NCBI GenBank assembly: GCA_964634815.1
Contig: CAZWMD010000014.1
Coordinates: 1 to 64,000 of the forward strand
DNA: 64,000 nt
Direction: 5' to 3'
Source of the DNA: JALZVT01 sp964634815
Lineage (GTDB): Bacteria; Pseudomonadota; Gammaproteobacteria; Pseudomonadales; Azotimanducaceae
This document shows positions 42,988 to 50,930 of the stretch, one piece after another. Below the pieces are notes generated by a model. The model saw only the letters and a list, made by a program, of their open reading frames with translations, made no database searches and had not been told where the DNA came from. The stretch's first letter is position 1. Every line of letters begins with the position of its first letter. A program made the translations under genes and the position numbers.

Positions 42988-43620
42988 ATGAAAGCAGCAA
43001 GAAAAGTTAACCCCAAAAATTCTGTTCTGGTGAGAACCGCAGCTGGTGGCGCACTCGCTTGCGTTATAGCTCTAAGCGCCCCGGCGTTTGCTGATCGCTA
43101 CAGTGATGTTCGGTCTTATGATCATGGCCGAGCTGGTTTAAGCACTGTCGATCACAACTACCGTTCTGATTCAGGCTATACAAGAAATCATTCGGGACCG
43201 ATCACGCTACGCCTGAATTATGATGCCAATGGCGACGGACGAATTGGTCTAAGAGGGTTGCTTGAGCGTCAGCATGGCATCAACCCTGATAACTGGCGTA
43301 TTCGCAGCGTAAACGTGCGTCACAAGAGCAAGAGACCTGCTCGCGCCGGTCTGTCTATTGGCGGACGAACCACGGGGGCGGTTCATCTGCGCAAAGGAAT
43401 CACTACACTCCATGCGCCCCGGGGACGCACTAATGGCCGCTGGATGCTGGGCTACAAGAACATCAAGCTACGGGATGTGGCGGTGACTTTAGAACCCATA
43501 CGCCACTATCGACAAGGCGATGATCGGCGCCATAACGACAGGGTTTATGATCGTTCTACAGGTCGCACTATAGATCGTTCTACCAGTCGAAATAGAAGTG
43601 CATTTGCATACCGTCGCTAG
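42988..43620 (+). CDS. Basic secreted protein with degenerate EF-hand-like loop
   Basis: 210 residues, preceded by AAAGGAG. Signal peptide AAGGALACVIALSAPAFA, cleaved near residue 35. The mature protein is rich in Arg, His, Tyr and Gly. It has one loop, YDANGDGRIGLRGLL, resembling an EF-hand/dockerin calcium loop but without the acidic residue at position 12. The C-terminus repeats DRSTGRTIDRSTS. It belongs to no family I recognise. Its position next to the pilus locus suggests a surface role, but the pair is divergent, so this is weak. Confidence 0.65.
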   Translation: MKAARKVNPKNSVLVRTAAGGALACVIALSAPAFADRYSDVRSYDHGRAGLSTVDHNYRSDSGYTRNHSGPITLRLNYDANGDGRIGLRGLLERQHGINPDNWRIRSVNVRHKSKRPARAGLSIGGRTTGAVHLRKGITTLHAPRGRTNGRWMLGYKNIKLRDVAVTLEPIRHYRQGDDRRHNDRVYDRSTGRTIDRSTSRNRSAFAYRR

Positions 43621-43634
43621 TGCAGTACAGGGCA

Positions 43635-43665
43635 GTGCAGGACCTCAAATACCGAGGTCCTGCAC
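43635..43665. terminator. Hairpin between convergent genes
   Basis: A perfect 12-bp stem GTGCAGGACCTC (43635-43646) / GAGGTCCTGCAC (43654-43665) with a 7-nt loop overlaps the last codons of the minus-strand PhyH gene and lies 14 bp after the plus-strand gene. Flanks are only slightly T-rich, so it may block read-through without being a classical terminator. Confidence 0.45.
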
Positions 43666-44829
43666 GTTGTAGTTTCTAACGACGTCATCCCACACCCTGG
43701 GTTTGAAACGGTATTGGTCCTCGAGCCCTCTAAAGGGCTCATAGATAAAACGGGTTTCTTCAGGGTAGCGTTGCGCTCGTGCATCGATCGCAACTGCAAT
43801 CACTCTGGAGCGACTGAAAATTCGATCTTCGTCGTACAGGTCAGCGTCTTTTGCGCCCAGTACGCCAGAAGCGCCCAGAACTGATGATTTTTTGTGGAAG
43901 CCAAAGGTCAGCGAGATGCGTAGATCTTCTGAGGTGTTGGCGAAGGAACAGTGTGCAGTTTGTCGATTGACCAGAGTCACGTCACCGGCGTTGCAAAATA
44001 GAGGAACTGCTCCAGGTAACATCTCGGATTGATTGTTGGCCTCAACCATCGCGCGAATATCGATCTTGCCCCGGGTATGGCTACCGGGCAGGACCCAAAG
44101 ACAATTGCCCAGGGTGCATGGGTATAACTGAGCCTGAAAGTTGAAGCCGTGAATGTTTGCATCCCAATGTGGCGACTGCCAGTGCGTTAACCCGTCTTGA
44201 TGCCAGGCGACAGAGCCACCCAGTCCCGGTTGTTTCACAAATATGGCTTCTGTAAAGGGAGTGAAATCGGGACCATTCAGGCTAGCTGCAACGGCCAGCA
44301 GCTCAGGATGACCATAGAGCCTGAGTCCGGCGTCCATCGTCTGGCACATTCCAAACATCATATAGATGACTTCGGACGGGGCATCTCTGGTAGGTAAAGG
44401 CTCCAGCATCTTTACCGGATGCCTTCCGCCGTTACGTGAGGTGCCCCCCACAGGGTCAGTCAGCGGGGCAATCCAGGTGTAGGTGTCGCGCTCAAATCCC
44501 ATGCTGAGTGCGGGTCGTCCCTGAGCGTCGAGCTTTGCGCCGCGGTGAACCGGTGCTCGTTCGAGCATCATCTCTACACCTGCTCGCAGGTCTTGCAGTT
44601 CTTTTTGCTGCAAGAGGTTTTCGAATATGTAGTAGCCGTGTTTTTGGTAACGCTCCTGGATCTCAGGATGCAGTGCTCCATCGCGAGTTAACCGCAGCGG
44701 TCCCCGGTTACCCAACTTTAAAGCGAGAGCTTCGCCTTCCTGCATGTAGTCACGCATTGCGGCCTGATGCTCCGAGCTGCTTGGGCGTACTTCGCTGGCT
44801 TTTGGTTTTATATGGCTAGTCCGGGCCAT
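43645..44829 (-). CDS. Phytanoyl-CoA dioxygenase (PhyH) family oxygenase
   Basis: 394 residues. Fe(II)/2-oxoglutarate motif WHQDGLTHW near residue 205 gives the His and Asp, and TAHCSFANTSEDLRISLTFGFH (near 300) gives the second His and an Arg for 2-oxoglutarate. FENLLQQKELQDLRAGVEMML is the usual N-terminal helix. It would hydroxylate a small organic or lipid substrate. The start overlaps the TGA of the SDR by one base, so it is translationally coupled to that gene. Confidence 0.9.
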   Translation of the reverse strand: MARTSHIKPKASEVRPSSSEHQAAMRDYMQEGEALALKLGNRGPLRLTRDGALHPEIQERYQKHGYYIFENLLQQKELQDLRAGVEMMLERAPVHRGAKLDAQGRPALSMGFERDTYTWIAPLTDPVGGTSRNGGRHPVKMLEPLPTRDAPSEVIYMMFGMCQTMDAGLRLYGHPELLAVAASLNGPDFTPFTEAIFVKQPGLGGSVAWHQDGLTHWQSPHWDANIHGFNFQAQLYPCTLGNCLWVLPGSHTRGKIDIRAMVEANNQSEMLPGAVPLFCNAGDVTLVNRQTAHCSFANTSEDLRISLTFGFHKKSSVLGASGVLGAKDADLYDEDRIFSRSRVIAVAIDARAQRYPEETRFIYEPFRGLEDQYRFKPRVWDDVVRNYNVQDLGI

Positions 44830-45659
44830 CAGCTTGAGTTGGACGGATTAGCCCTGGGATTTCTTGGGTCTTGTTCTTTTGGACCCCTGTCTCCCGGGGC
44901 GCGAATGATATATACCGGCTTATTCTGATGCAGTTTGGCCCAGGTTTTTCCGGTCTCTTCGACCGTCATCAAATAGTTCACTTCATCCGCCACATGTTCC
45001 GGGGTCATTAAACTGCTCGTATCAACCGGGTTCTCAGGATCGTCCAGTTGGGTTCTTTGTGCGTGGGGGATAATGGCGGTATCAATACCGCCGGGACAGA
45101 TCGCATTAATCTTGATGCCGCGTTTGCCTAGGATTGGCCCCAGGCTTCGAACCAGTCCAGAGACAGCGTGTTTACTCATCGCATACAGCGGATCAACGGT
45201 ATAGGGCGTAATGCCAGCCAGGGAACTGGTGACGACAATGGCTGTTCCAGATTGGCATAGCGGTAACAACGCCTGCAAACCAAATACTACGCCGTCTACA
45301 TTGACCCCCATCATGCGTCGATATCGATCAAGCTGCATGGATTCAAACTCATAGTCGCTAAGAGGAGCCTCGGGAGGAGCGATCTGAATACCGGCGTTTA
45401 AGTGAATCTGGGTGGGTGGCCCCATTTTCTTTAAGGTAGCCGCGACCTGCTTCCAGTCCTCGGGCGCACTGACATCACAGCGCATGAAACTGAGTTCTCC
45501 GGGCGCATTCTGATGCTCGTTCTCGAGCTCGGAAGCGACGTCTTGCACATCCAGCGCGAGCACATGGGTGCCCCGCGCAACAGCGGCTTTGACCATGGCT
45601 CTGCCAATGCCCGAGGCTGTACCAGTGACCACCAGCAAGTCGTTTGAAGGGTTGGTCAT
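44829..45659 (-). CDS. Short-chain dehydrogenase/reductase (SDR)
   Basis: 276 residues. Cofactor motif TGTASGIGRAM (residues 12-22), LNAGIQ in place of NNAG, catalytic VTSSLAG and YAMSKHAVSG (near 160). The C-terminal extension (PVYIIRAPGDRGPKEQDPRNPRANPSNSS) is disordered-looking. It lies in a minus-strand chain, overlapping arsC by 4 bp at its start and the PhyH gene by 1 bp at its end. Confidence 0.9.
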   Translation of the reverse strand: MTNPSNDLLVVTGTASGIGRAMVKAAVARGTHVLALDVQDVASELENEHQNAPGELSFMRCDVSAPEDWKQVAATLKKMGPPTQIHLNAGIQIAPPEAPLSDYEFESMQLDRYRRMMGVNVDGVVFGLQALLPLCQSGTAIVVTSSLAGITPYTVDPLYAMSKHAVSGLVRSLGPILGKRGIKINAICPGGIDTAIIPHAQRTQLDDPENPVDTSSLMTPEHVADEVNYLMTVEETGKTWAKLHQNKPVYIIRAPGDRGPKEQDPRNPRANPSNSS

Positions 45660-46042
45660 GCGAACAGGTTCTCCAGGTTCTCTGGCGGTCGACCGATGGC
45701 GGCGGCGTTGTTAAATAAGGCGATCGGGCGTTGCATTAGCTCTGGATGCGCCACAAGTAACTTACTAATGGCTTCCGGGCTGCCATAGTCGGCGATATCA
45801 AGCCCTAGCGCCTTGAAGTTCTTATCATTTCTTAACAGAGCGAGCGGTTCATCGGGCAGCAATTTAAGCAGTTCAAGCAATTCACTTTGATTGAGCGGAG
45901 CTTTCAGATATTCAATGACTTCCAAATCAAGTTTGTCGCGCTGGGCGACACCTGTGAGTAATTCAAGTGCGCCACGCGATTTACTGCACCCCGGGTTGTG
46001 ATAGAGACGGATAGTTGAAGGCGAAGTAGTTAGGGCGCTCAT
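45656..46042 (-). CDS. arsC: ArsC-family arsenate reductase (thioredoxin fold)
   Basis: 128 residues. Active-site NPGCSKSR with Cys19, then VIEYLKAPLNQSEL and RNDKNFKALGLD, and RPIALFNNAAAIGRPPENL, which is the RPI...aviGRP-type end of the family. The enzyme reduces arsenate to arsenite with glutaredoxin, or acts on other substrates in YfgD-like members. No arsenite pump or ArsR gene is nearby, so an arsenic role is not assured. It overlaps the SDR gene by 4 bp. A 13-bp tandem duplication lies just upstream. Confidence 0.9.
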   Translation of the reverse strand: MSALTTSPSTIRLYHNPGCSKSRGALELLTGVAQRDKLDLEVIEYLKAPLNQSELLELLKLLPDEPLALLRNDKNFKALGLDIADYGSPEAISKLLVAHPELMQRPIALFNNAAAIGRPPENLENLFA

Positions 46043-46057
46043 GGGTTAGTCCAAGTA

Positions 46058-46083
46058 TTTGTTGGATGTGTTTGTTGGATGTG
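46058..46083. repeat. 13-bp tandem duplication
   Basis: The unit TTTGTTGGATGTG occurs twice, head to tail, between the end of the thioredoxin-like gene and the start of arsC. It may alter spacing in the leader. Confidence 0.9.
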
Positions 46084-46110
46084 GTTGTGGGAAATTTATA
46101 ATAACCAGTA

Positions 46111-47247
46111 TCAAGGTCTAAAGGGCTCGCTGTAGTTCTCTGCGCCTTCTTTCTTAATATCCTCAAGCCAACCACCTTCATAAGGCCAGCTTTCTGGTGA
46201 ATCTGGTGACGGGCCTTGCCAAAACCTGGCAAAGGGACCCTCACCAACCGGTTCCAGTGACCAGGCCTGGCGGCGGAAGGTCCAGCTGTCGGGTACCAGC
46301 TTGTGGGCTTTCCTAAAGTGGGCAATGGCCTCGGTTTGGGCACCAGCAATGACAAGGGCTGTTGCTAACTCGAAGTGCGCATGGCCCAGGGCGACATCCG
46401 CGGAACGAGGACGCGAGCGACTGATAACTTCATCAGGATTTAGAGCAAACTGACTATTTGAACCCAGCGTTACCCAATCCCGTAGTGCCTCATGATAGGC
46501 GGTGGCATCGGAGGTGATTTTTGCGGCCTCCACCATCATTTGTTGCAGACGCTCTGGTGCTGCGCTCAGGTCCGGCGGTTCCTGTGCTCCCTTATCTGCA
46601 TTAGGGTCCGAGTCAGGAGGTGGCGGTGCAGGGGCTGCTTCAGCCGGCCGTACGATGGTGCCTTCTTCGTCGATCCAGATGCTGCTTGGTATGTTGATGA
46701 CACCAAATTTCTCGGCAAGGGTGTGATGACGATCGATTAGCGCCGGGTGGCTGGGTTTTGCGGCTTCCATAAAGGCCTGGCAACCTTCATTGCCTAGCGC
46801 ATCCAAACCGACCGTCACCAACTCGAAGCCGTCGCTGGTTAACTCGTTAAGCTCATCACGTAATTCTTGCCACACGGGCAAGTCAGCTGAGCATCCTCAG
46901 TAGGGCGCCCAGGCATAAACCACAACTTTCTTTCCCCGAAGACTCGATAGGTCAAAGGCTTTGCCTGACACATCAGGTAGCACCAGAGGCGGAGCAGTGG
47001 CCTGCGTTAGTGCCCGCGCGCCAATAGACTCGGGACCCAGAGCCCATAAATTGTGTTCTGGAGCGGCAACCAGCGGCATCCCCATGCTGGTCGCGATAGC
47101 CTCCAGATTTAGCGTGTCGCCAATTGGACCAGTAGATGAAGGAATAGGAATGCAGACCTCACCCTTACAGGCGCCTTCAGGTTTAAACCTCCAGCCAGTA
47201 CGAGACTCAAACTCTTCGCGAGCCATGTCAGGTGCATTGTGCAACAT
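46111..47247 (-). CDS. Thioredoxin-like (redoxin) protein, candidate selenoprotein with in-frame UGA
   Basis: 378 residues if the UGA at 46897-46899 is read as selenocysteine (residue 117). Before it: an N-terminal domain (CKGEVCIPIP near 31-40) and the redoxin opening APPLVLPDVSGKAFDLSSLRGKKVVVYAWAPY. After it, with no frame change: GCSADLPVWQELRDEL, then FGVINIPSSIWIDEEGTIVRP (the cis-Pro region) and a TPR-like tail ending GAENYSEPF. In the family the site reads W-A-x-W-C-G-C, so the UGA stands at the first redox Cys, giving U-G-C. A SECIS-like hairpin follows 20 nt later. Read as two genes, the second half would lack a ribosome site and an ATG. It heads the arsC-SDR-PhyH chain. Alternatives are a nonsense mutation or base error (TGC to TGA). 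Confidence 0.75.
46866..46882 (-). promoter_or_regulatory. Candidate bacterial SECIS hairpin
   Basis: In the RNA sense (minus strand) the sequence CUUGCC-CGUGU-GGCAAG folds as a 6-bp perfect stem with a 5-nt loop. The loop starts 21 nt after the UGA and has G in its second position followed by U. Bacterial SECIS elements need a stem-loop at about this distance with a G among the first loop bases, as in E. coli fdhF. The hairpin lies inside codons 123-128. Confidence 0.6.
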
Positions 47248-47312
47248 TTGAAGATCGTCCTATTGATTGCGTTCAGTGACAGAGAAAGCTAGAGATAAAG
47301 CTAACACAAATT

Positions 47313-49232
47313 TCAGTCCTCAAGCTCTGACCAGCGTTCGTAGGCAGTTTCAAGCGCTTTGCCGGTTTCTGCCAATTCCTGCATCACCGCGGCCACTTCT
47401 TGTTCGTCCTGCTTATAGAACTCTGGGTCAGATGTCGACTCGGAAAGTTTGCTTTGTTGGGTTTCGAGAGACTCGATCAGCGCCGGCAGCTTTTTAAGCT
47501 CTTCACGTTCGTTGAAACTCAGTCTGCGCTTTGATGTATCTGATGCGGTCTTTTCTGATTTAGCGTCAGCAGATGTGGTTTTTTTACGTTGGCCCTTGGA
47601 TTTGGCCAGGCGATCCTGACTGTCTGCGAGGCTCTGCTTGTTAGCCTCGGAGTATTTTTTCCAGTCGCTGTAACCGCCTACGTGTTCATCAACCCTGTCG
47701 CCATCGATCACAAGCGTAGAGGTGACGGTTTTGTCGATGAAGGCCCGATCATGACTAACCAGCAACAGGGTGCCCTCATAATCGGCCAGCAGCTCTTCCA
47801 GTAGTTCAAGAGTCTCAACGTCGAGATCGTTGGTCGGCTCATCGAGCACCAGCAGATTGGCGGGTCGGGTGAATAAACGAGCGAGCAAGAGACGGTTTCT
47901 TTCACCGCCGGACAAGGTTTTTACCGGCGAATGCACACGTGCTGGTGGAAACAGGAAGTCATTGAGGTAACCAATGACGTGACGGGATTTACCGCCGATT
48001 TCTATCCGGTCGGTGCCGTCTGCCACGTTGTCACGCACACTTCGTTCCGGATCAAGTTGTTCACGCTCCTGATCGAAGTACGCAATCTGCAGGCGGGTAC
48101 CACGATCAATAGAACCGCTGGTTGGACTGTATTCGCCGAGCAGCAACTTTAGCAGTGTGCTCTTGCCGCTGCCGTTGGGACCGATAATCGCAACACGATC
48201 TCCCCGCATAATTCGGGTACTGAAGTTTTTGAGAACCCACTGATCATCGAAACGTATTCCAACCCCATCGGCCTCTATCACAATCTTGCCTGAGGCGTCG
48301 CCAGCATCCACTCGCATGGCCGCACCACCGGCACGTTCCCGGCGCTGTGAACGCTCAGCTCGTAACGCTTCCAGGCGTCGAACTCGTCCCTCATTGCGAG
48401 TTCGACGAGCCTTGATGCCCTGGCGAATCCATACCTCTTCCTGAGCGAGGTTTTGATCGAATTTGCGATTTGCATCGGTTTCGGCTGATAACTGCGCTTC
48501 TTTACGTTTTAGATAGGTGCTGTAGTCCCCTGGAAAGGAGCGCAGCACGCCGCGATCAAGCTCAATAATTCGGGTTGCCAGCTGATCGATGAAGCTTCGA
48601 TCGTGGGTGATAAACAGCACTGTGCCCGCGAAGCTGAGCAGTGCCTCTTCCAGGGCGGTTATGGATTCGATGTCGAGGTGGTTTGTCGGTTCATCGAGCA
48701 ATAACAGGTCTGGTTCGCTGACCATGGCTTGCCCCAGCATTGCGCGACGTCTTACCCCTCCGCTGCATTCGCTCATCATGGCGTTGCCATCGAGCTTCAA
48801 TCGATCAAGGGTTGCATCTACCGCCTGGGTGCCTTCCCAGGCGCCAGCGCGTTCGATTTCCTCCTGTAAGTGCGAGAACGCGACCAACTCGGTGTCGCTC
48901 GCATTGTCCAGTTTGAGGCTTGCGTCGTGATACCGCTTCAGCAGGTCTGCGTGATCGCCCAATCCCCGGGCAACGGTTTCAAACAGACTGGCATCAATCC
49001 CCTGGGGTACTTCTTGTTCAAGCTTTGCAATCTGCAGTGAATCACCGAGCCAGCGTTGCCCGCTATCGAGCGCTCGGGTACCGGATATCACGTTCATTAA
49101 CGTCGACTTTCCAGTGCCATTGCGGCCAACAAGGCATAGTCTTTCCCTGGCCTCGATGTTTAGATCTGTGTCGTCCAGAAGTGGTACATGACCAAAAGCC
49201 AGAGAAGCGTTTTGTAGGCGAAATATTGACAT
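47313..49232 (-). CDS. uup: ABC-F family ATPase (Uup-like)
   Basis: 639 residues from the ATG at 49232, which starts directly at SIFRLQNASLAFG. Two ATP-binding domains: Walker A VGRNGTGKST (near 36) and IGPNGSGKST (near 345); signatures CSGGVRRRAM and LSGGERNRLL; Walker B LLLLDEPTNHLD and LLVLDEPTNDLD. The linker between them is basic. A C-terminal coiled coil (KKLPALIESLETQQSKL) matches Uup. ABC-F proteins act on ribosomes or DNA branch structures and do not transport. It starts near the ychJ-like gene, divergent. Confidence 0.93.
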   Translation of the reverse strand: MSIFRLQNASLAFGHVPLLDDTDLNIEARERLCLVGRNGTGKSTLMNVISGTRALDSGQRWLGDSLQIAKLEQEVPQGIDASLFETVARGLGDHADLLKRYHDASLKLDNASDTELVAFSHLQEEIERAGAWEGTQAVDATLDRLKLDGNAMMSECSGGVRRRAMLGQAMVSEPDLLLLDEPTNHLDIESITALEEALLSFAGTVLFITHDRSFIDQLATRIIELDRGVLRSFPGDYSTYLKRKEAQLSAETDANRKFDQNLAQEEVWIRQGIKARRTRNEGRVRRLEALRAERSQRRERAGGAAMRVDAGDASGKIVIEADGVGIRFDDQWVLKNFSTRIMRGDRVAIIGPNGSGKSTLLKLLLGEYSPTSGSIDRGTRLQIAYFDQEREQLDPERSVRDNVADGTDRIEIGGKSRHVIGYLNDFLFPPARVHSPVKTLSGGERNRLLLARLFTRPANLLVLDEPTNDLDVETLELLEELLADYEGTLLLVSHDRAFIDKTVTSTLVIDGDRVDEHVGGYSDWKKYSEANKQSLADSQDRLAKSKGQRKKTTSADAKSEKTASDTSKRRLSFNEREELKKLPALIESLETQQSKLSESTSDPEFYKQDEQEVAAVMQELAETGKALETAYERWSELED

Positions 49233-49324
49233 CGGTATAGTGTATCTGGCCCGCGGAAACAAACACGGTTTTTCGACAAAGAACGCTGGCAAAAAAACCG
49301 GCTAAAGAATACTGGTAAAGAACA

Positions 49325-49744
49325 CTGGCAAAGCAAACCACCCAACATCTCGAAGACTGTCCATGTGGCGCACAGAAGGCCTCTGGTTCTTGCGTGCGTT
49401 ACTCAGACTGTTGCGGGAAGCACCATCAAGGCTTGGCTGCGCCAACGGCGGTGGCCTTAATGCGATCACGCTACTGTGCGTTTGTTTTGGGTGATGTGGC
49501 TTATCTGCTTGCTACCTGGCATCCACGGACCCGGCCGGCCTCCATTGAGATTGATCCGAACCAGCGTTGGCTTGGGCTTAAATTGCGTGGCAACACCGGC
49601 GGCCTGGAATCTGATACTCAGGGGACTGTGTCTTTTGTTGCGCGCTACAAGATTGCCGGCAAAGGTTACCGGCTCGAAGAAAATAGCCTGTTTGAGAAGC
49701 TTGGAGACCGCTGGTTCTATTTGGACCAACTCGACGCGGGTTAA
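49325..49744 (+). CDS. ychJ: YchJ-family SEC-C motif protein, unusual start
   Basis: About 139 residues. The SEC-C style metal site is visible: CPCG followed by YSDCCGKHHQGL, then the YchJ core ALMRSRYCAFVLGDVAYLLATWHPRTRP, which continues to the C-terminus. The reading frame is open from 49319, but no ATG, GTG or TTG lies before the CPCG cysteines. The CTG at 49325 is the best start. The GTG at 49394 would remove the cysteines. The start region also contains 15-bp imperfect repeats, so a change in repeat number may have moved the original start. Confidence 0.75.
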   Translation: MAKQTTQHLEDCPCGAQKASGSCVRYSDCCGKHHQGLAAPTAVALMRSRYCAFVLGDVAYLLATWHPRTRPASIEIDPNQRWLGLKLRGNTGGLESDTQGTVSFVARYKIAGKGYRLEENSLFEKLGDRWFYLDQLDAG

Positions 49745-49841
49745 GCCCTTACAACTGTGTAGTTCGCAACAAACTCTATTGATGATTGCCTGATCCTACA
49801 AAGTTTGGCTACTCTGGGGGCTCAAGTTGTAGGACTATCTG

Positions 49842-49874
49842 AGATGGGTAAGTCAGATGGGTAAGTCAGATGGG
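49842..49874. repeat. 13-bp tandem repeat, two and a half copies
   Basis: AGATGGGTAAGTC repeats head to tail (49842-49854, 49855-49867) and ends in AGATGGG. It lies in the 187-bp space between the ychJ-like and cupin genes, where nothing else was seen. Confidence 0.9.
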
Positions 49875-49931
49875 ATTCGACTCCATCACTAATAGCTTTG
49901 CAATTTAACAAGCGTATGTCCAAACGAAATC

Positions 49932-50930
49932 ATGCGAAACCAGCTTTTGCCACCGCAGACGACCGAAGCAACCCGGGTTTTTAGGGGGTGGGATGAGTCT
50001 GTTGCTGGAATCTGGGGGCGCCAGCCTGTCTGTGTGCCTCATGAGCTGCACAAATCAGCCTTGTTCAGTAGAGCTCGACTTGCCGAGCTGATCGAGCACT
50101 ATCCGCGAGAACACTACAGTATTATTCAAATGGGTCCGCAAGTTGACCCGCCCAATCGCCCAGGCGTTCAGCAACAAACCCTGCCGGACCAGCAGTGGCG
50201 CGAAGGAGACATTCCCAATCTCTCGGGTGAACAGGTTTTGCAGGCCATTGAGGCGGGCAGATTCTGGTTGAATCTTCGATACACCAACGAGGTTGATCCG
50301 GAATTTCGTGATCTGCAGGATTTGATTGTCACAGAACTTCGGGCCCGGTTGCCCGCTGGTGAAGAGATGTCTCATCCCACCCTTGGGGTACTCATATCTT
50401 CACCAAACGCTCAGGTGTATTACCACTGCGATCTACCGAATCAGTCTCTGTGGCAAATATCGGGCAGTAAATCTGTTTATGTGTACCCGTCGCACGAACC
50501 CTTCCTTACGGGAGAAGATCTCGAACGAATTGCAATTTTTGAACTTGAAGTTGACCTCGCCTATGACCCCGGGTTTGACGACTATGCAGTGAAGTTTGAT
50601 TTTCAGCCGGGGCAGATGCTCCACTGGCCCTTGAATGCGCCACATCGAGTTGAAAATCACAATTGCCTGAATGTCTCGGTCACAACCGAGTATTGGACCC
50701 AAAAAGCCTTGCTGAATCAGCGGTTGAATATGGCCAATGGCACGCTTCGTTACCGACTGGGTATGACGCCTCGTTCGCGGCGTACTCAAGGTCTGGGCTT
50801 TTTCACCAAGTCTGTTGTGCAGGCGTTGTTGAGTAAAACGGGTTGGTTGGAACAGGCCAGACGCACCAACAAACCGCGCGAATTTGCCCTCGATGCCAAG
50901 CGCCTCGGACGGACTTGCGACAGTGAGTGA
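49932..50930 (+). CDS. JmjC/cupin-like oxygenase domain protein
   Basis: 332 residues. A cupin core has YYHCDLPNQSLWQISGSKSVYVYPS (about 160-185) with His and Asp, and MLHWPLNAPHRVENH (about 227-241) with two further candidate His ligands. These suit an Fe(II)/2-oxoglutarate or JmjC-like metal centre. The N-terminal part (FSRARLAELIEHYPREHYSII) is helical. A substrate is not indicated. It has no clear ribosome site, and its stop overlaps the following acetyltransferase gene, so the two probably work together. Confidence 0.75.
   Translation: MRNQLLPPQTTEATRVFRGWDESVAGIWGRQPVCVPHELHKSALFSRARLAELIEHYPREHYSIIQMGPQVDPPNRPGVQQQTLPDQQWREGDIPNLSGEQVLQAIEAGRFWLNLRYTNEVDPEFRDLQDLIVTELRARLPAGEEMSHPTLGVLISSPNAQVYYHCDLPNQSLWQISGSKSVYVYPSHEPFLTGEDLERIAIFELEVDLAYDPGFDDYAVKFDFQPGQMLHWPLNAPHRVENHNCLNVSVTTEYWTQKALLNQRLNMANGTLRYRLGMTPRSRRTQGLGFFTKSVVQALLSKTGWLEQARRTNKPREFALDAKRLGRTCDSE

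Noticed and set aside
46111..46881. The second half of the thioredoxin-like gene as a separate gene with a TTG start
   Set aside because: It has no ribosome site, begins in the middle of the thioredoxin fold, and its frame is continuous with the upstream half through the UGA.
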